Positions 1 to 6,153 of a DNA stretch of 6,400 bases are shown here, in pieces. Source of the stretch: Pseudomonadota bacterium (GTDB taxonomy: Bacteria; Pseudomonadota; Alphaproteobacteria; Reyranellales; Reyranellaceae). The notes below the pieces were generated by a model. That model saw only the letters and a list, made by a program, of their open reading frames with translations. It searched no databases and was not told the origin of the DNA. The translations under genes were made by a program, and so were the position numbers. Position 1 is the stretch's first letter. Each line of letters opens with the position of its first letter. The stretch covers positions 1 to 6,400 of the forward strand of contig JAEZIF010000298.1 of assembly GCA_023416135.1 (NCBI GenBank). The letters run 5' to 3'.

Positions 1-894
1 CGTCAGCCCCGAGCCGATGCCGAAGGCCAGCGGCACCAGCATGAACTCGAGCCGCACGCCGATGCCGTACCCGGCCAGCGCCGCGACGCCGAAACGGCCG
101 ACCAGTCCAGTCACCAGCATGGCGGTGAGGTTGGCGGTGAAGGCCGAGAAGGAGGCGATCAGACCGACCCGCAGGATGTCCCGGAACAGGCGGCCCTGCA
201 GGCGGACGCCGGCGACGGCCGGCACGAAGCCCAGCTTGCCGCGCCACAAGGCGCGCGCCTGCAGCAGGGCGGAGACGAGCGACGTCGCCAGCGAGGAGAT
301 CGCCGGACCCGCCATCCCGAGGCCCGGCCAGTCGGCGACGCCCAGCGCCAGGACATAGGACAGCGGCACCTGGGCGATCGATGACACCAGCATGTAGCGG
401 CCGGGCGTGGCGGCGTCGCCGCCGCCGCGCAGCAGCGCCGACAGGAAGAAGTTGGCCCAGATGAACAGCGCGCCGCTGAACAGCACGTGCGAGTAGGTGA
501 GCGCGTTGTCGAGCGACCGGCCTTCGCCGCCCAGCAGGCGATAGAGCGCGGGCGCCGCCATCCAGGCCAGCACGGTGAACAGCAAGGCCAGCACGGCGCC
601 GAGCACCAGCGCATGCAGGACCAGCGCCCGCGCGTCTTCGATGCGGCCGCCGCCCATCGCGCGGGCCATGGCGGCCGCCACGCCGCCGCCCATGCCGCCT
701 GCCGCCATCATGGTCATCATCATCATGAACGGTAATACCAGTGCGAAGCCCGCCAGCGCCTCGGTGCCGAGGCGCCCGAAGATGAAGGTCTCGGCGATGG
801 CGACGAAGGTCTGCGCGACCATTACGGCCGTCGTGGGCGCCGCCAGGTTCCACAGGCTCTTGCCGATCGGCGCTGTGAGAAGCGGATGGGCCAT
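1..894 (-). CDS. MATE family efflux transporter, N-terminal part (runs off left edge)
   Basis: Inner-membrane multidrug and toxin extrusion (MATE) transporter; the family exports cationic or metabolite substrates by Na+ or H+ antiport. The minus-strand frame is open for 298 codons from ATG at 894 to the window edge, starting MAHPLLTAPIGKSLWNLAAPTTAVMVAQTF. The early Leu-Ala-Ala-Pro segment, the following helix, and LGTEALAGFALVLPF are typical of the MATE N-terminal bundle. GGGVAAAMARAMGGGRIEDAR matches the conserved TM2-loop region of the family. Further hydrophobic helices follow, and the second lobe begins near residue 245 (DILRVGLIASFSAFTANLTAML). Full members are about 450 aa, so roughly a third is missing. 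The start is supported by AGGGGAGG three nt upstream. It is divergent from the cupin gene, with a near-palindrome directly upstream. The Met-rich run FMMMMTMMAAGGMGGG is unusual but lies in a membrane helix. The substrate cannot be inferred. Confidence 0.92.
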   Translation of the reverse strand, partial: MAHPLLTAPIGKSLWNLAAPTTAVMVAQTFVAIAETFIFGRLGTEALAGFALVLPFMMMMTMMAAGGMGGGVAAAMARAMGGGRIEDARALVLHALVLGAVLALLFTVLAWMAAPALYRLLGGEGRSLDNALTYSHVLFSGALFIWANFFLSALLRGGGDAATPGRYMLVSSIAQVPLSYVLALGVADWPGLGMAGPAISSLATSLVSALLQARALWRGKLGFVPAVAGVRLQGRLFRDILRVGLIASFSAFTANLTAMLVTGLVGRFGVAALAGYGIGVRLEFMLVPLAFGIGSGLT

Positions 895-905
895 TGGCCT
901 CCCCT

Positions 906-929
906 ATAAACGTGTATATGCACATTTAT
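906..929. promoter_or_regulatory. 24-bp near-palindromic operator candidate upstream of the MATE gene
   Basis: The sequence reads ATAAAyGTGyATATrCACrTTTAT, with 10 of 12 dyad pairs matching; the two exceptions are 911/924 and 915/920. It is AT-rich within a GC-rich region and sits 12 bp upstream of the MATE start codon, just before the AGGGGAGG ribosome binding site. Size and symmetry suit a dimeric repressor of the MarR, TetR or similar type, which is how efflux genes are often controlled. No regulator with a DNA-binding domain is encoded nearby, so the cognate protein is unknown. Confidence 0.45.
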
Positions 930-944
930 CAGGACGCCGCCGAC

Positions 945-979
945 TGTCACCTGACAAAAGCCGCGGGTGGCATTAGGTT
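945..979 (+). promoter_or_regulatory. Possible promoter of the cupin gene with an overlapping TGTCA-CC-TGACA dyad
   Basis: CTGACA (951-956) and TAGGTT (974-979) are separated by 17 bp and resemble a sigma-70 promoter (-35 matches 5 of 6; -10 keeps the key T, A and final T). The -35 overlaps a perfect 5+2+5 dyad, TGTCA-CC-TGACA (945-956), which could be an operator. The predicted transcription start falls at about 986, the A of the cupin ATG, suggesting a leaderless message. This is an inference from spacing only. Confidence 0.3.
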
Positions 980-985
980 TTTGCG

Positions 986-1306
986 ATGAGCAACGACCAG
1001 CGTCCCCCCGAACGGCCCCCTCAACGCCCCATGGCCAAGCCCACGGTCCAGGTCGAGAACGACCGGGTCATCGTCACCGAATGGCGCTTTCCGCCGGGGG
1101 GCCATACCGGCTGGCACCGGCACAATCACGACTATGTCGTCGTGCCGATCACGACCGGCGAACTGCACATTTTCGACGGCAAGACGACGGTGCCGGCGCC
1201 CCTGCGCGCCGGCGTGTCATATGCCCGCCAGATCGGCGTCGAGCACGATGTCATCAATCCGAACGGCTTCGAGTTCGTTTTCGTCGAGATCGAGATCAAG
1301 GCCTGA
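986..1306 (+). CDS. Small single-domain cupin protein
   Basis: A 106-aa cytoplasmic protein with one cupin beta-barrel. Motif 1 is visible as PPGGHTGWHRHNHDYVVVP (residues 37-54), supplying metal-ligand candidates His44, His46 and His48 with Asp49 near the usual acidic position. Motif 2 is GVEHDVINPN (84-93), with His87 as the remaining ligand. The EWRF...WHRH.HDYVVVP pattern resembles small proteobacterial cupins, including proteins annotated as BauB-like in beta-alanine catabolism, but nothing in the neighbourhood supports that pathway, so enzymatic role and substrate are left open. The first 15 residues are Pro/Arg-rich and may not be part of the fold. An alternative start is Met16 (ATG at 1031, protein MAKPTVQV...). 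Neither start has a clear Shine-Dalgarno sequence. The gene is divergent from the MATE gene and has its own spacing from the helicase downstream. Confidence 0.85.
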   Translation: MSNDQRPPERPPQRPMAKPTVQVENDRVIVTEWRFPPGGHTGWHRHNHDYVVVPITTGELHIFDGKTTVPAPLRAGVSYARQIGVEHDVINPNGFEFVFVEIEIKA

Positions 1307-1340
1307 GCCGCACGCGACGCAGCCGCGCAGGGGCGGTGGA

Positions 1341-1369
1341 TTGACTTGAGACGGGGCAGGGCTCATATG
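1341..1369 (+). promoter_or_regulatory. Sigma-70-like promoter of the helicase gene
   Basis: TTGACT (1341-1346) and CATATG (1364-1369) are separated by exactly 17 bp. The -35 box matches the consensus at 5 of 6 positions; the -10 box is a weaker match. Transcription would begin near 1376, giving a leader of about 84 nt before the helicase ATG at 1460. It is the only good promoter-like pair I see in the cupin-helicase gap. Confidence 0.45.
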
Positions 1370-1386
1370 AGGGCCGCCAGTGGTCC

Positions 1387-1442
1387 GGCCCTAATCCCCA
1401 GGGCCTTGCGAGACCGCTCCCAGGCCCCTCGGAATGCGGGGC
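1387..1442 (+). promoter_or_regulatory. Structured 5' leader of the helicase gene with overlapping alternative stems
   Basis: Three stems share arms so that neighbours exclude each other. GGCCCT 1387-1392 can pair with AGGGCC 1400-1405. GGGCCT 1401-1406 can pair with AGGCCC 1422-1427. GCCCC 1424-1428 can pair with GGGGC 1438-1442. The last stem ends 17 nt before the start codon. A further stem (AGGGCCG 1370-1376 with CGGCCCT 1386-1392) exists in the DNA, but its left arm would be largely upstream of the predicted transcription start. No known riboswitch class is recognised. Autoregulation or temperature response would fit an RNA helicase, but that is inference. Confidence 0.35.
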
Positions 1443-1459
1443 TAAGTCACGGAAACTAA

Positions 1460-2974
<1,515 letters not shown>

Positions 2975-2979
2975 AGTGG

Positions 2980-2997
2980 CCTGCCAATCCGCAGGGG
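2980..2997 (+). promoter_or_regulatory. Hairpin overlapping the ribosome binding site of the RAM-domain gene
   Basis: CCTGC (2980-2984) can pair with GCAGG (2991-2995) around a 6-nt loop, covering half of the AGGGGA Shine-Dalgarno (2993-2998) that lies two nt before the ATG at 3001. The stem is short (5 bp), so it could modulate translation only modestly, for example by coupling it to ribosomes finishing the helicase gene 6 nt upstream of the stem. Confidence 0.3.
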
Positions 2998-3000
2998 ATC

Positions 3001-3240
3001 ATGCAGACCATCTTCGTCATGGTGAAATGCGAGCTCGGCAAGGCCTACGACGTGGCCAACGATGCTTGCAGCGTCGAGCAGGTGTCGGAGGTCTACTCGA
3101 CCTCGGGCCAGTACGACCTTCTCATGAAGTGCTATCTCGCCGAAAAGACCGACATCGGTCATTTCGTCACCAGCAAGATCCAGACTCTTGCCGGCGTGAA
3201 GGACACCTTCACCCTGATCACGTTCAAGGCTTTCAGTTAG
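3001..3240 (+). CDS. Stand-alone Lrp/AsnC ligand-binding (RAM) domain protein
   Basis: A 79-aa protein made only of the regulation-of-amino-acid-metabolism (RAM) fold found at the C-terminus of Lrp/AsnC regulators. It has an initial strand (QTIFVMVKCEL), a helix (KAYDVANDACSVEQ), the strand pair VSEVYSTSGQYDLLMKCYL with the typical G-x-Y-D-L-L motif, a second helix (TDIGHFVTSKIQTL) and a closing strand (VKDTFTLITFKAF). There is no helix-turn-helix, so it cannot bind DNA by the usual Lrp route. Family knowledge suggests dimers or higher oligomers that bind small ligands such as amino acids, possibly forming mixed assemblies with full-length Lrp proteins. The start is supported by AGGGGA just upstream. 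Its position 26 nt after the helicase suggests cotranscription; any functional link is inference. Full length for this short family. Confidence 0.88.
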   Translation: MQTIFVMVKCELGKAYDVANDACSVEQVSEVYSTSGQYDLLMKCYLAEKTDIGHFVTSKIQTLAGVKDTFTLITFKAFS

Positions 3241-3274
3241 AAATCCGTACGGTCGCGGTCCCGCCGTGCGATTT
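3241..3274 (+). terminator. Weak terminator candidate after the RAM-domain gene
   Basis: An imperfect stem directly follows the stop codon: AAATC (3241-3245) with GATTT (3270-3274), and ACGG (3249-3252) with CCGT (3264-3267), separated by an asymmetric internal loop. The short T stretch is part of the stem rather than a clean tail, so termination strength is doubtful. Confidence 0.2.
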
Positions 3275-3463
3275 CGGCGACGCAACAGGCGACGCGCATC
3301 TCCCTGGGAGTTCCAGCCCAGCGTGCTCGGCTCCGACTTCCGCGTGTTCGAACCGCCGACGGAATTTGCGAGCAAGAGGGCCTCGACCCAATAGTCGTCG
3401 GCGACAAGCTGGAGGCAGGGCCGCAATCGTTTTGGTGAGAACAGGTGGCGGGCGGTTTGGGGT
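3275..3463. other. Spacer between convergent genes, no gene assigned
   Basis: There is no recognisable gene between the RAM-domain gene and the convergent MFS gene. A minus-strand frame is open from about 3432 down to the RAM-domain stop, with coding-like codon choice (LVADDYWVEALLLANSVGG...), but it has no start of its own with a ribosome binding site and matches no family I recognise. It may be a gene remnant or a conserved non-coding repeat. Confidence 0.35.
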
Positions 3464-4693
3464 TCAGCCTGCGGCGGGTGCCTGCCGCGCTCCCGACGGC
3501 GTACGAGAGGGGCCGCCGAATAGGATCTGTACGATGCCGGCAAGGATGCCGAGTGAGACGCCGAATCGCCAGGCAAGGTCGTAGTTGCCGAACATGTCGA
3601 AGATCGCGCCGCCGCCCCAGGCACCGATCACGGATCCCATCTGGTGGATGACGAACGACACGCCCAGCAGCGTGGCCATGTTGCGCGTGCCGAACAGGTC
3701 GGCGACATAACCTGACACCAGTGGGATGACGCCCAGCCACAGCATTCCCATCGCCGCAGCGAAGAGGATTGTCGTGGCGGGAGCCGGGGGCAGCAGGAAA
3801 TAGACCATCAGCACGGCAGACCGGCCGAGATAGGTCAGGCCGAGCAGGACGTTCTTGAGGTAGTGCTGCCCGAGGTAGCCGGCCAGCAGGCAACCCGCGA
3901 TGTTGATGCCGCCGATGATGGCCAGCGCGGTGGCGCCGAGCATCGGGTCTTGGCCGCACAGCGCCAGGTAGTTCGGCAGGTGCGTGTTTATGAAGATGAG
4001 CTGCAGGCCGCAGACGAAATGCGTGCAGCACAGCACTACGAAGCGGCGGTTGCGCAGCGCCTCGCCGATCGCCGCGGCGGCCGACGTACGGCGCAGGGAC
4101 GGCTGAGGCAGGCGGTCAACCCGGCCTGTGATCACCGCCGCCGGCACCATCGCCGCTGCCAGCATGACGAACATGACTGCACCCCATCGCCAGTCCCACA
4201 CACCGAGAAGCGCCTGCAGGACGGGCGCGATCACGAGTGTGCCGACCGAAGAGAAGGCGCCGACGATGCCCAGGATGACGCTACGCCGCTCAGGTGAAAC
4301 GGCGCGCGCGGTCGCGGTCATCGCCAGCGACGATCCCGTGCAGGCGATCCCGATGCCGATCAATGACTGCGCCAATACGAACATCCAGACGCCGCTGGCA
4401 GCTGTCATCGTTGCCATCGCAGCGACATACGCTACCGCACCCAGTACCATGACCGGACGCAATCCCCAGCGATCGGCCACCGCGCCCAGCGGAGCCTGTA
4501 TCAGGCCCCAGACGATGTTCTGAACCGCGATCGCGAAAGTGAAGTCCGATGTCGACAAGCCGAGCGTCTGCGTCATCGGTGGCAGGAAGAGCCCCAGGCA
4601 CTGACGCATGCCCATCGCAAGGCTCATCATCACCGAAGCGGCGATCAGGATTGGCAGCGCGCTCGCGCGGGTCGCAGCGATCATTGCTGGCAC
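3464..4693 (-). CDS. MFS (major facilitator superfamily) transporter
   Basis: An inner-membrane secondary transporter of about 409 aa with roughly twelve hydrophobic segments. TM1 is ALPILIAASVMMSLAMGMRQCLGLFLPPM. MFS motif A in the TM2-TM3 loop reads GAVADRWGLRP (about residues 70-80). GIGIACTGSSLAMTATARAVSPERRS sits where TM4-5 are expected, and a hydrophilic central loop (GRVDRLPQPSLRRTSAAAAIGEALRNRR) separates the halves. The pattern resembles MFS carriers often annotated as oxalate/formate or monocarboxylate-type, but the substrate is not determinable. The frame extends upstream to an ATG at 4789, but that start has no ribosome binding site and would add 32 non-membrane residues. GTG at 4693 has AGAGG four nt upstream and is preferred; ATG at 4684, three codons later, is the other option (AGAGG 13 nt away). 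Convergent to the helicase unit. Confidence 0.9.
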   Translation of the reverse strand: MPAMIAATRASALPILIAASVMMSLAMGMRQCLGLFLPPMTQTLGLSTSDFTFAIAVQNIVWGLIQAPLGAVADRWGLRPVMVLGAVAYVAAMATMTAASGVWMFVLAQSLIGIGIACTGSSLAMTATARAVSPERRSVILGIVGAFSSVGTLVIAPVLQALLGVWDWRWGAVMFVMLAAAMVPAAVITGRVDRLPQPSLRRTSAAAAIGEALRNRRFVVLCCTHFVCGLQLIFINTHLPNYLALCGQDPMLGATALAIIGGINIAGCLLAGYLGQHYLKNVLLGLTYLGRSAVLMVYFLLPPAPATTILFAAAMGMLWLGVIPLVSGYVADLFGTRNMATLLGVSFVIHQMGSVIGAWGGGAIFDMFGNYDLAWRFGVSLGILAGIVQILFGGPSRTPSGARQAPAAG

Positions 4694-4721
4694 GTTTCCT
4701 CTTTCGCGCCAGCCTGCCCGG

Positions 4722-4727
4722 ATTAAA
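4722..4727 (-). promoter_or_regulatory. Possible -10 box of the MFS gene
   Basis: On the minus strand TTTAAT matches the -10 consensus at 5 of 6 positions and would start transcription about 22 nt before the preferred GTG at 4693. No convincing -35 box lies 16-18 bp upstream. If real, it excludes the longer start at 4789. Confidence 0.25.
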
Positions 4728-4799
4728 GTCTGGGTCAAGAGTCGCGCACCGCCCTGCAGTACAGCCTGCGCCGTGGGGAGCAAACTCACATGAGAATGA

Positions 4800-4835
4800 C
4801 AGCGACGCGCCAGGCGCCTGGTGCCCCTGTCGCTG
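4800..4835. repeat. 36-nt inverted repeat upstream of the MFS gene
   Basis: CAGCGAC (4800-4806) pairs with GTCGCTG (4829-4835). Inside it, GCGCCAGG (4807-4814) faces CCTGGTGC (4817-4824) with one G-T wobble. The only irregularity is a 4-nt bulge, CCCT, at 4825-4828. The centre is a perfect 12-bp palindrome, CCAGGCGCCTGG (4810-4821). There is no T-run on either side, so it is not a standard terminator. It could be an operator, a cruciform, or an RNA stem. Confidence 0.55.
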
Positions 4836-4890
4836 CCGGTAAACTCGGGCGCAGACGGCTGAGATACAGCGGCATCTACCGACGCAGAAA

Positions 4891-4916
4891 CGAAAAAGCC
4901 CTTCCACCTTCAGGCT
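4891..4916 (-). terminator. Weak intrinsic terminator, minus strand
   Basis: Reading the minus strand, AGCCT (4916-4912) can pair with GGGCT (4901-4897) around a 10-nt loop and is followed by TTTT (4896-4893). The stem is only 5 bp with one wobble. It overlaps the stop codon (4910-4912) of the minus-strand fragment described next. Confidence 0.3.
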
Positions 4917-5104
4917 CGCGGTCGGGTCGGCGTGGTCTGGATGCGATCGGACCGCGCGTTGTCGAGGAAAGAGGGGCCGTCGGCAAAGCACGAAACCGCC
5001 CAGGCTTCCAGGACCGCGTTTCGGCGAATCAAGGCAGTGCTCAATTCGCGACCCAGCGACAAGGTCGTCAAAGTAAGATTGTCGGGGCACGCGCCTGAAA
5101 GCAA
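4910..5104 (-). other. Coding-like minus-strand fragment, possible gene remnant
   Basis: A minus-strand frame is open from 5236 to a TGA at 4910. From a TTG at 5104 it reads as 64 aa, with a stretch GRELSTALIRRNAVLEAWAVSC and FADGPSFLDNARSDRIQ whose codons look like those of genuine genes here. There is no ATG or GTG start, no ribosome binding site at the TTG, and no family I recognise. A weak terminator lies right at its end. It may be the 3' remnant of a decayed gene or chance in GC-rich DNA; I do not call it a functional gene. Confidence 0.2.
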
Positions 5105-5188
5105 ATTGAGGGCGCGGTTGCCGGGCGCATTGGGTAGAGCGAACGGCAGCAGGCACCTGGGGTGTTCGTGACAACTAGTCGGTAGGCA

Positions 5189-5210
5189 ACGCGCGTGCTC
5201 GCGCGCGCGT
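5189..5210. repeat. Alternating CG inverted repeat
   Basis: ACGCGCG (5189-5195) and CGCGCGT (5204-5210) form a perfect 7-bp stem with an 8-nt loop, in a run of alternating purine-pyrimidine that could adopt Z-DNA. It lies about 115 bp upstream of the preferred start of the orphan gene. It may be simple sequence with no role. Confidence 0.35.
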
Positions 5211-5323
5211 CTCGACGGCTCGATTTCGTGAAGGCGTTACGGTTGGGACCGGACAAGACTGCAGGTTGTCACGTCGAAGTCGGTTCGGGATGGCCTATGG
5301 CGGGCCGGTATTGGGGGACAAGA

Positions 5324-5983
5324 ATGTTCGTCGAATGCAGATCGGACGGCCAGATCTTGGCCGCATACCTGGAGCAGCAGCACCCCGACCAGAAGTGGGT
5401 GCCGCCGTCCAACGAAGCCTTGCAGGCCTTCCTTGGCGACGCGCCGAGGCTGGGGAAGGATGCGAAGGGGCGGACCTGTTTGCTCCCGGCTATCCTTCGG
5501 ACCGTTCCCAGGCCGCCCACGCCCAAGCCGCACCCTTCCAAAGGTTCGGAAGCACAGATGAAGCGAGCGGGCCGCGTATGCGGACAGTCCTCGATGGCAA
5601 ACGTGGACTACAGCCTGGCCATGCGGCTCACCTGCGCACTCTACGAGGACGCCCAGCACGAGCCGCTGCCATGGAGGTGGGTCGGCGACGCCGCGAAACG
5701 CGCAGGGATTCAGCACGATGATCAGTTCAAGCGGGCCTTGGAAGTTGCCCAGGCCGCTGGCTTGCTCAATGTGCACGAGGGCCGTTCGGTGGCGTTGACC
5801 CTTGCAGGCATAAGGGCAGTCCGCCGGTGGCAGGTCGGTGGCGTGGAGGCGCAACTGGCTGCCCCGGCCCTCCCGGCCCATCCTCCTGCTCCCGAGCAGC
5901 ATTCGGCTTGGGACGGGAACGCAGTCGCTGCAAGGCTCACGCGAATGCGGGCGCTTGCGTTGGGGGCCTCGCAAGATTGGTGA
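5324..5983 (+). CDS. Hypothetical protein with a C-terminal winged-helix-like region
   Basis: A 219-aa protein that I do not recognise. The N-terminal part (MFVECRSDGQILAAYLEQQHPDQKW...) is followed by a Pro/Lys-rich linker (RPPTPKPHPSKG, about 62-74). Residues about 96-167 have the pattern of a winged helix-turn-helix: helix YSLAMRLTCALYED, helix WVGDAAKRAGI, recognition-like helix DDQFKRALEVAQAAGLL, then a wing VHEGRSVALTLAGIRAV. The C-terminus is Ala/Pro-rich and ends LTRMRALALGASQDW. DNA binding is therefore an inference. The start ATG at 5324 has GGGGGA five nt upstream. The frame also extends to a GTG at 5195, but that part looks less coding. Shorter starts at 5558 and 5594 would leave mostly the wHTH. 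Third-position G/C bias is present but weaker than in the helicase, and the gene sits alone beside an IS element, suggesting acquired DNA. Confidence 0.55.
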   Translation: MFVECRSDGQILAAYLEQQHPDQKWVPPSNEALQAFLGDAPRLGKDAKGRTCLLPAILRTVPRPPTPKPHPSKGSEAQMKRAGRVCGQSSMANVDYSLAMRLTCALYEDAQHEPLPWRWVGDAAKRAGIQHDDQFKRALEVAQAAGLLNVHEGRSVALTLAGIRAVRRWQVGGVEAQLAAPALPAHPPAPEQHSAWDGNAVAARLTRMRALALGASQDW

Positions 5984-6020
5984 GGGGCGCTCCCTGGACC
6001 GATGGCTGCGCGGTGCCCCT
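5983..6020 (+). terminator. Hairpin at the stop codon of the orphan gene, possible terminator
   Basis: AGGGGCGC (5983-5990) pairs with GTGCCCCT (6013-6020), an 8-bp stem with one G-T wobble and a 22-nt loop, beginning at the last base of the TGA stop. The following TGTTGAGTT is only moderately T-rich, so strength is uncertain. Confidence 0.35.
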
Positions 6021-6065
6021 TGTTGAGTTGAGTGGAGTGGTCCGGTGAGGAAGATTGTCGACGTC

Positions 6066-6088
6066 TTTGTCAGGGATACCCTGAAAGG
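6066..6088. repeat. Small inverted repeat at the IS insertion point
   Basis: TCAGGG (6070-6075) and CCCTGA (6079-6084) form a perfect 6-bp stem with an ATA loop. Allowing a GT insertion on the left arm, the symmetry extends further (CTTT...AAAG). It ends at the presumed left boundary of the IS element. It could be a terminator-like remnant of the interrupted region or a target preferred by the element. Confidence 0.4.
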
Positions 6089-6089
6089 C

Positions 6090-6115
6090 TGACCTGCCCC
6101 CGGGTTTTCGGACCA
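6090..6115 (+). repeat. Left terminal inverted repeat of the IS element
   Basis: Starts TGACCTGCCCCCGGG and runs to about 6115. The inner boundary is estimated because the right repeat needed for alignment is outside the window. Confidence 0.6.
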
Positions 6116-6134
6116 CCGATTAATTGAGAGACTG

Positions 6135-6150
6135 GCCTCCGCGAGGAGGC
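6135..6150 (+). promoter_or_regulatory. GNRA-capped hairpin sequestering the transposase ribosome binding site
   Basis: GCCTCC (6135-6140) pairs perfectly with GGAGGC (6145-6150) around the tetraloop GCGA, a GNRA loop. The right arm is the Shine-Dalgarno GAGGAGG (6143-6149) of orfA, four nt before its ATG at 6154. The hairpin should hide the site from ribosomes. Hidden ribosome binding sites are a known way in which some IS elements limit transposase made from readthrough transcripts. Confidence 0.55.
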
Positions 6151-6153
6151 GGG

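Noticed and set aside
487..735. His-rich plus-strand frame (HHGHHHHER) that could look like a metal-binding protein
   Set aside because: It is the antisense of the Met-rich helix of the MATE transporter; ATG repeats read as CAT in reverse.
5108..5180. tRNA-like segment containing GGGTAGAGC and GTTCG
   Set aside because: Acceptor, anticodon and T stems do not pair properly, so the resemblance to a D-loop is accidental.
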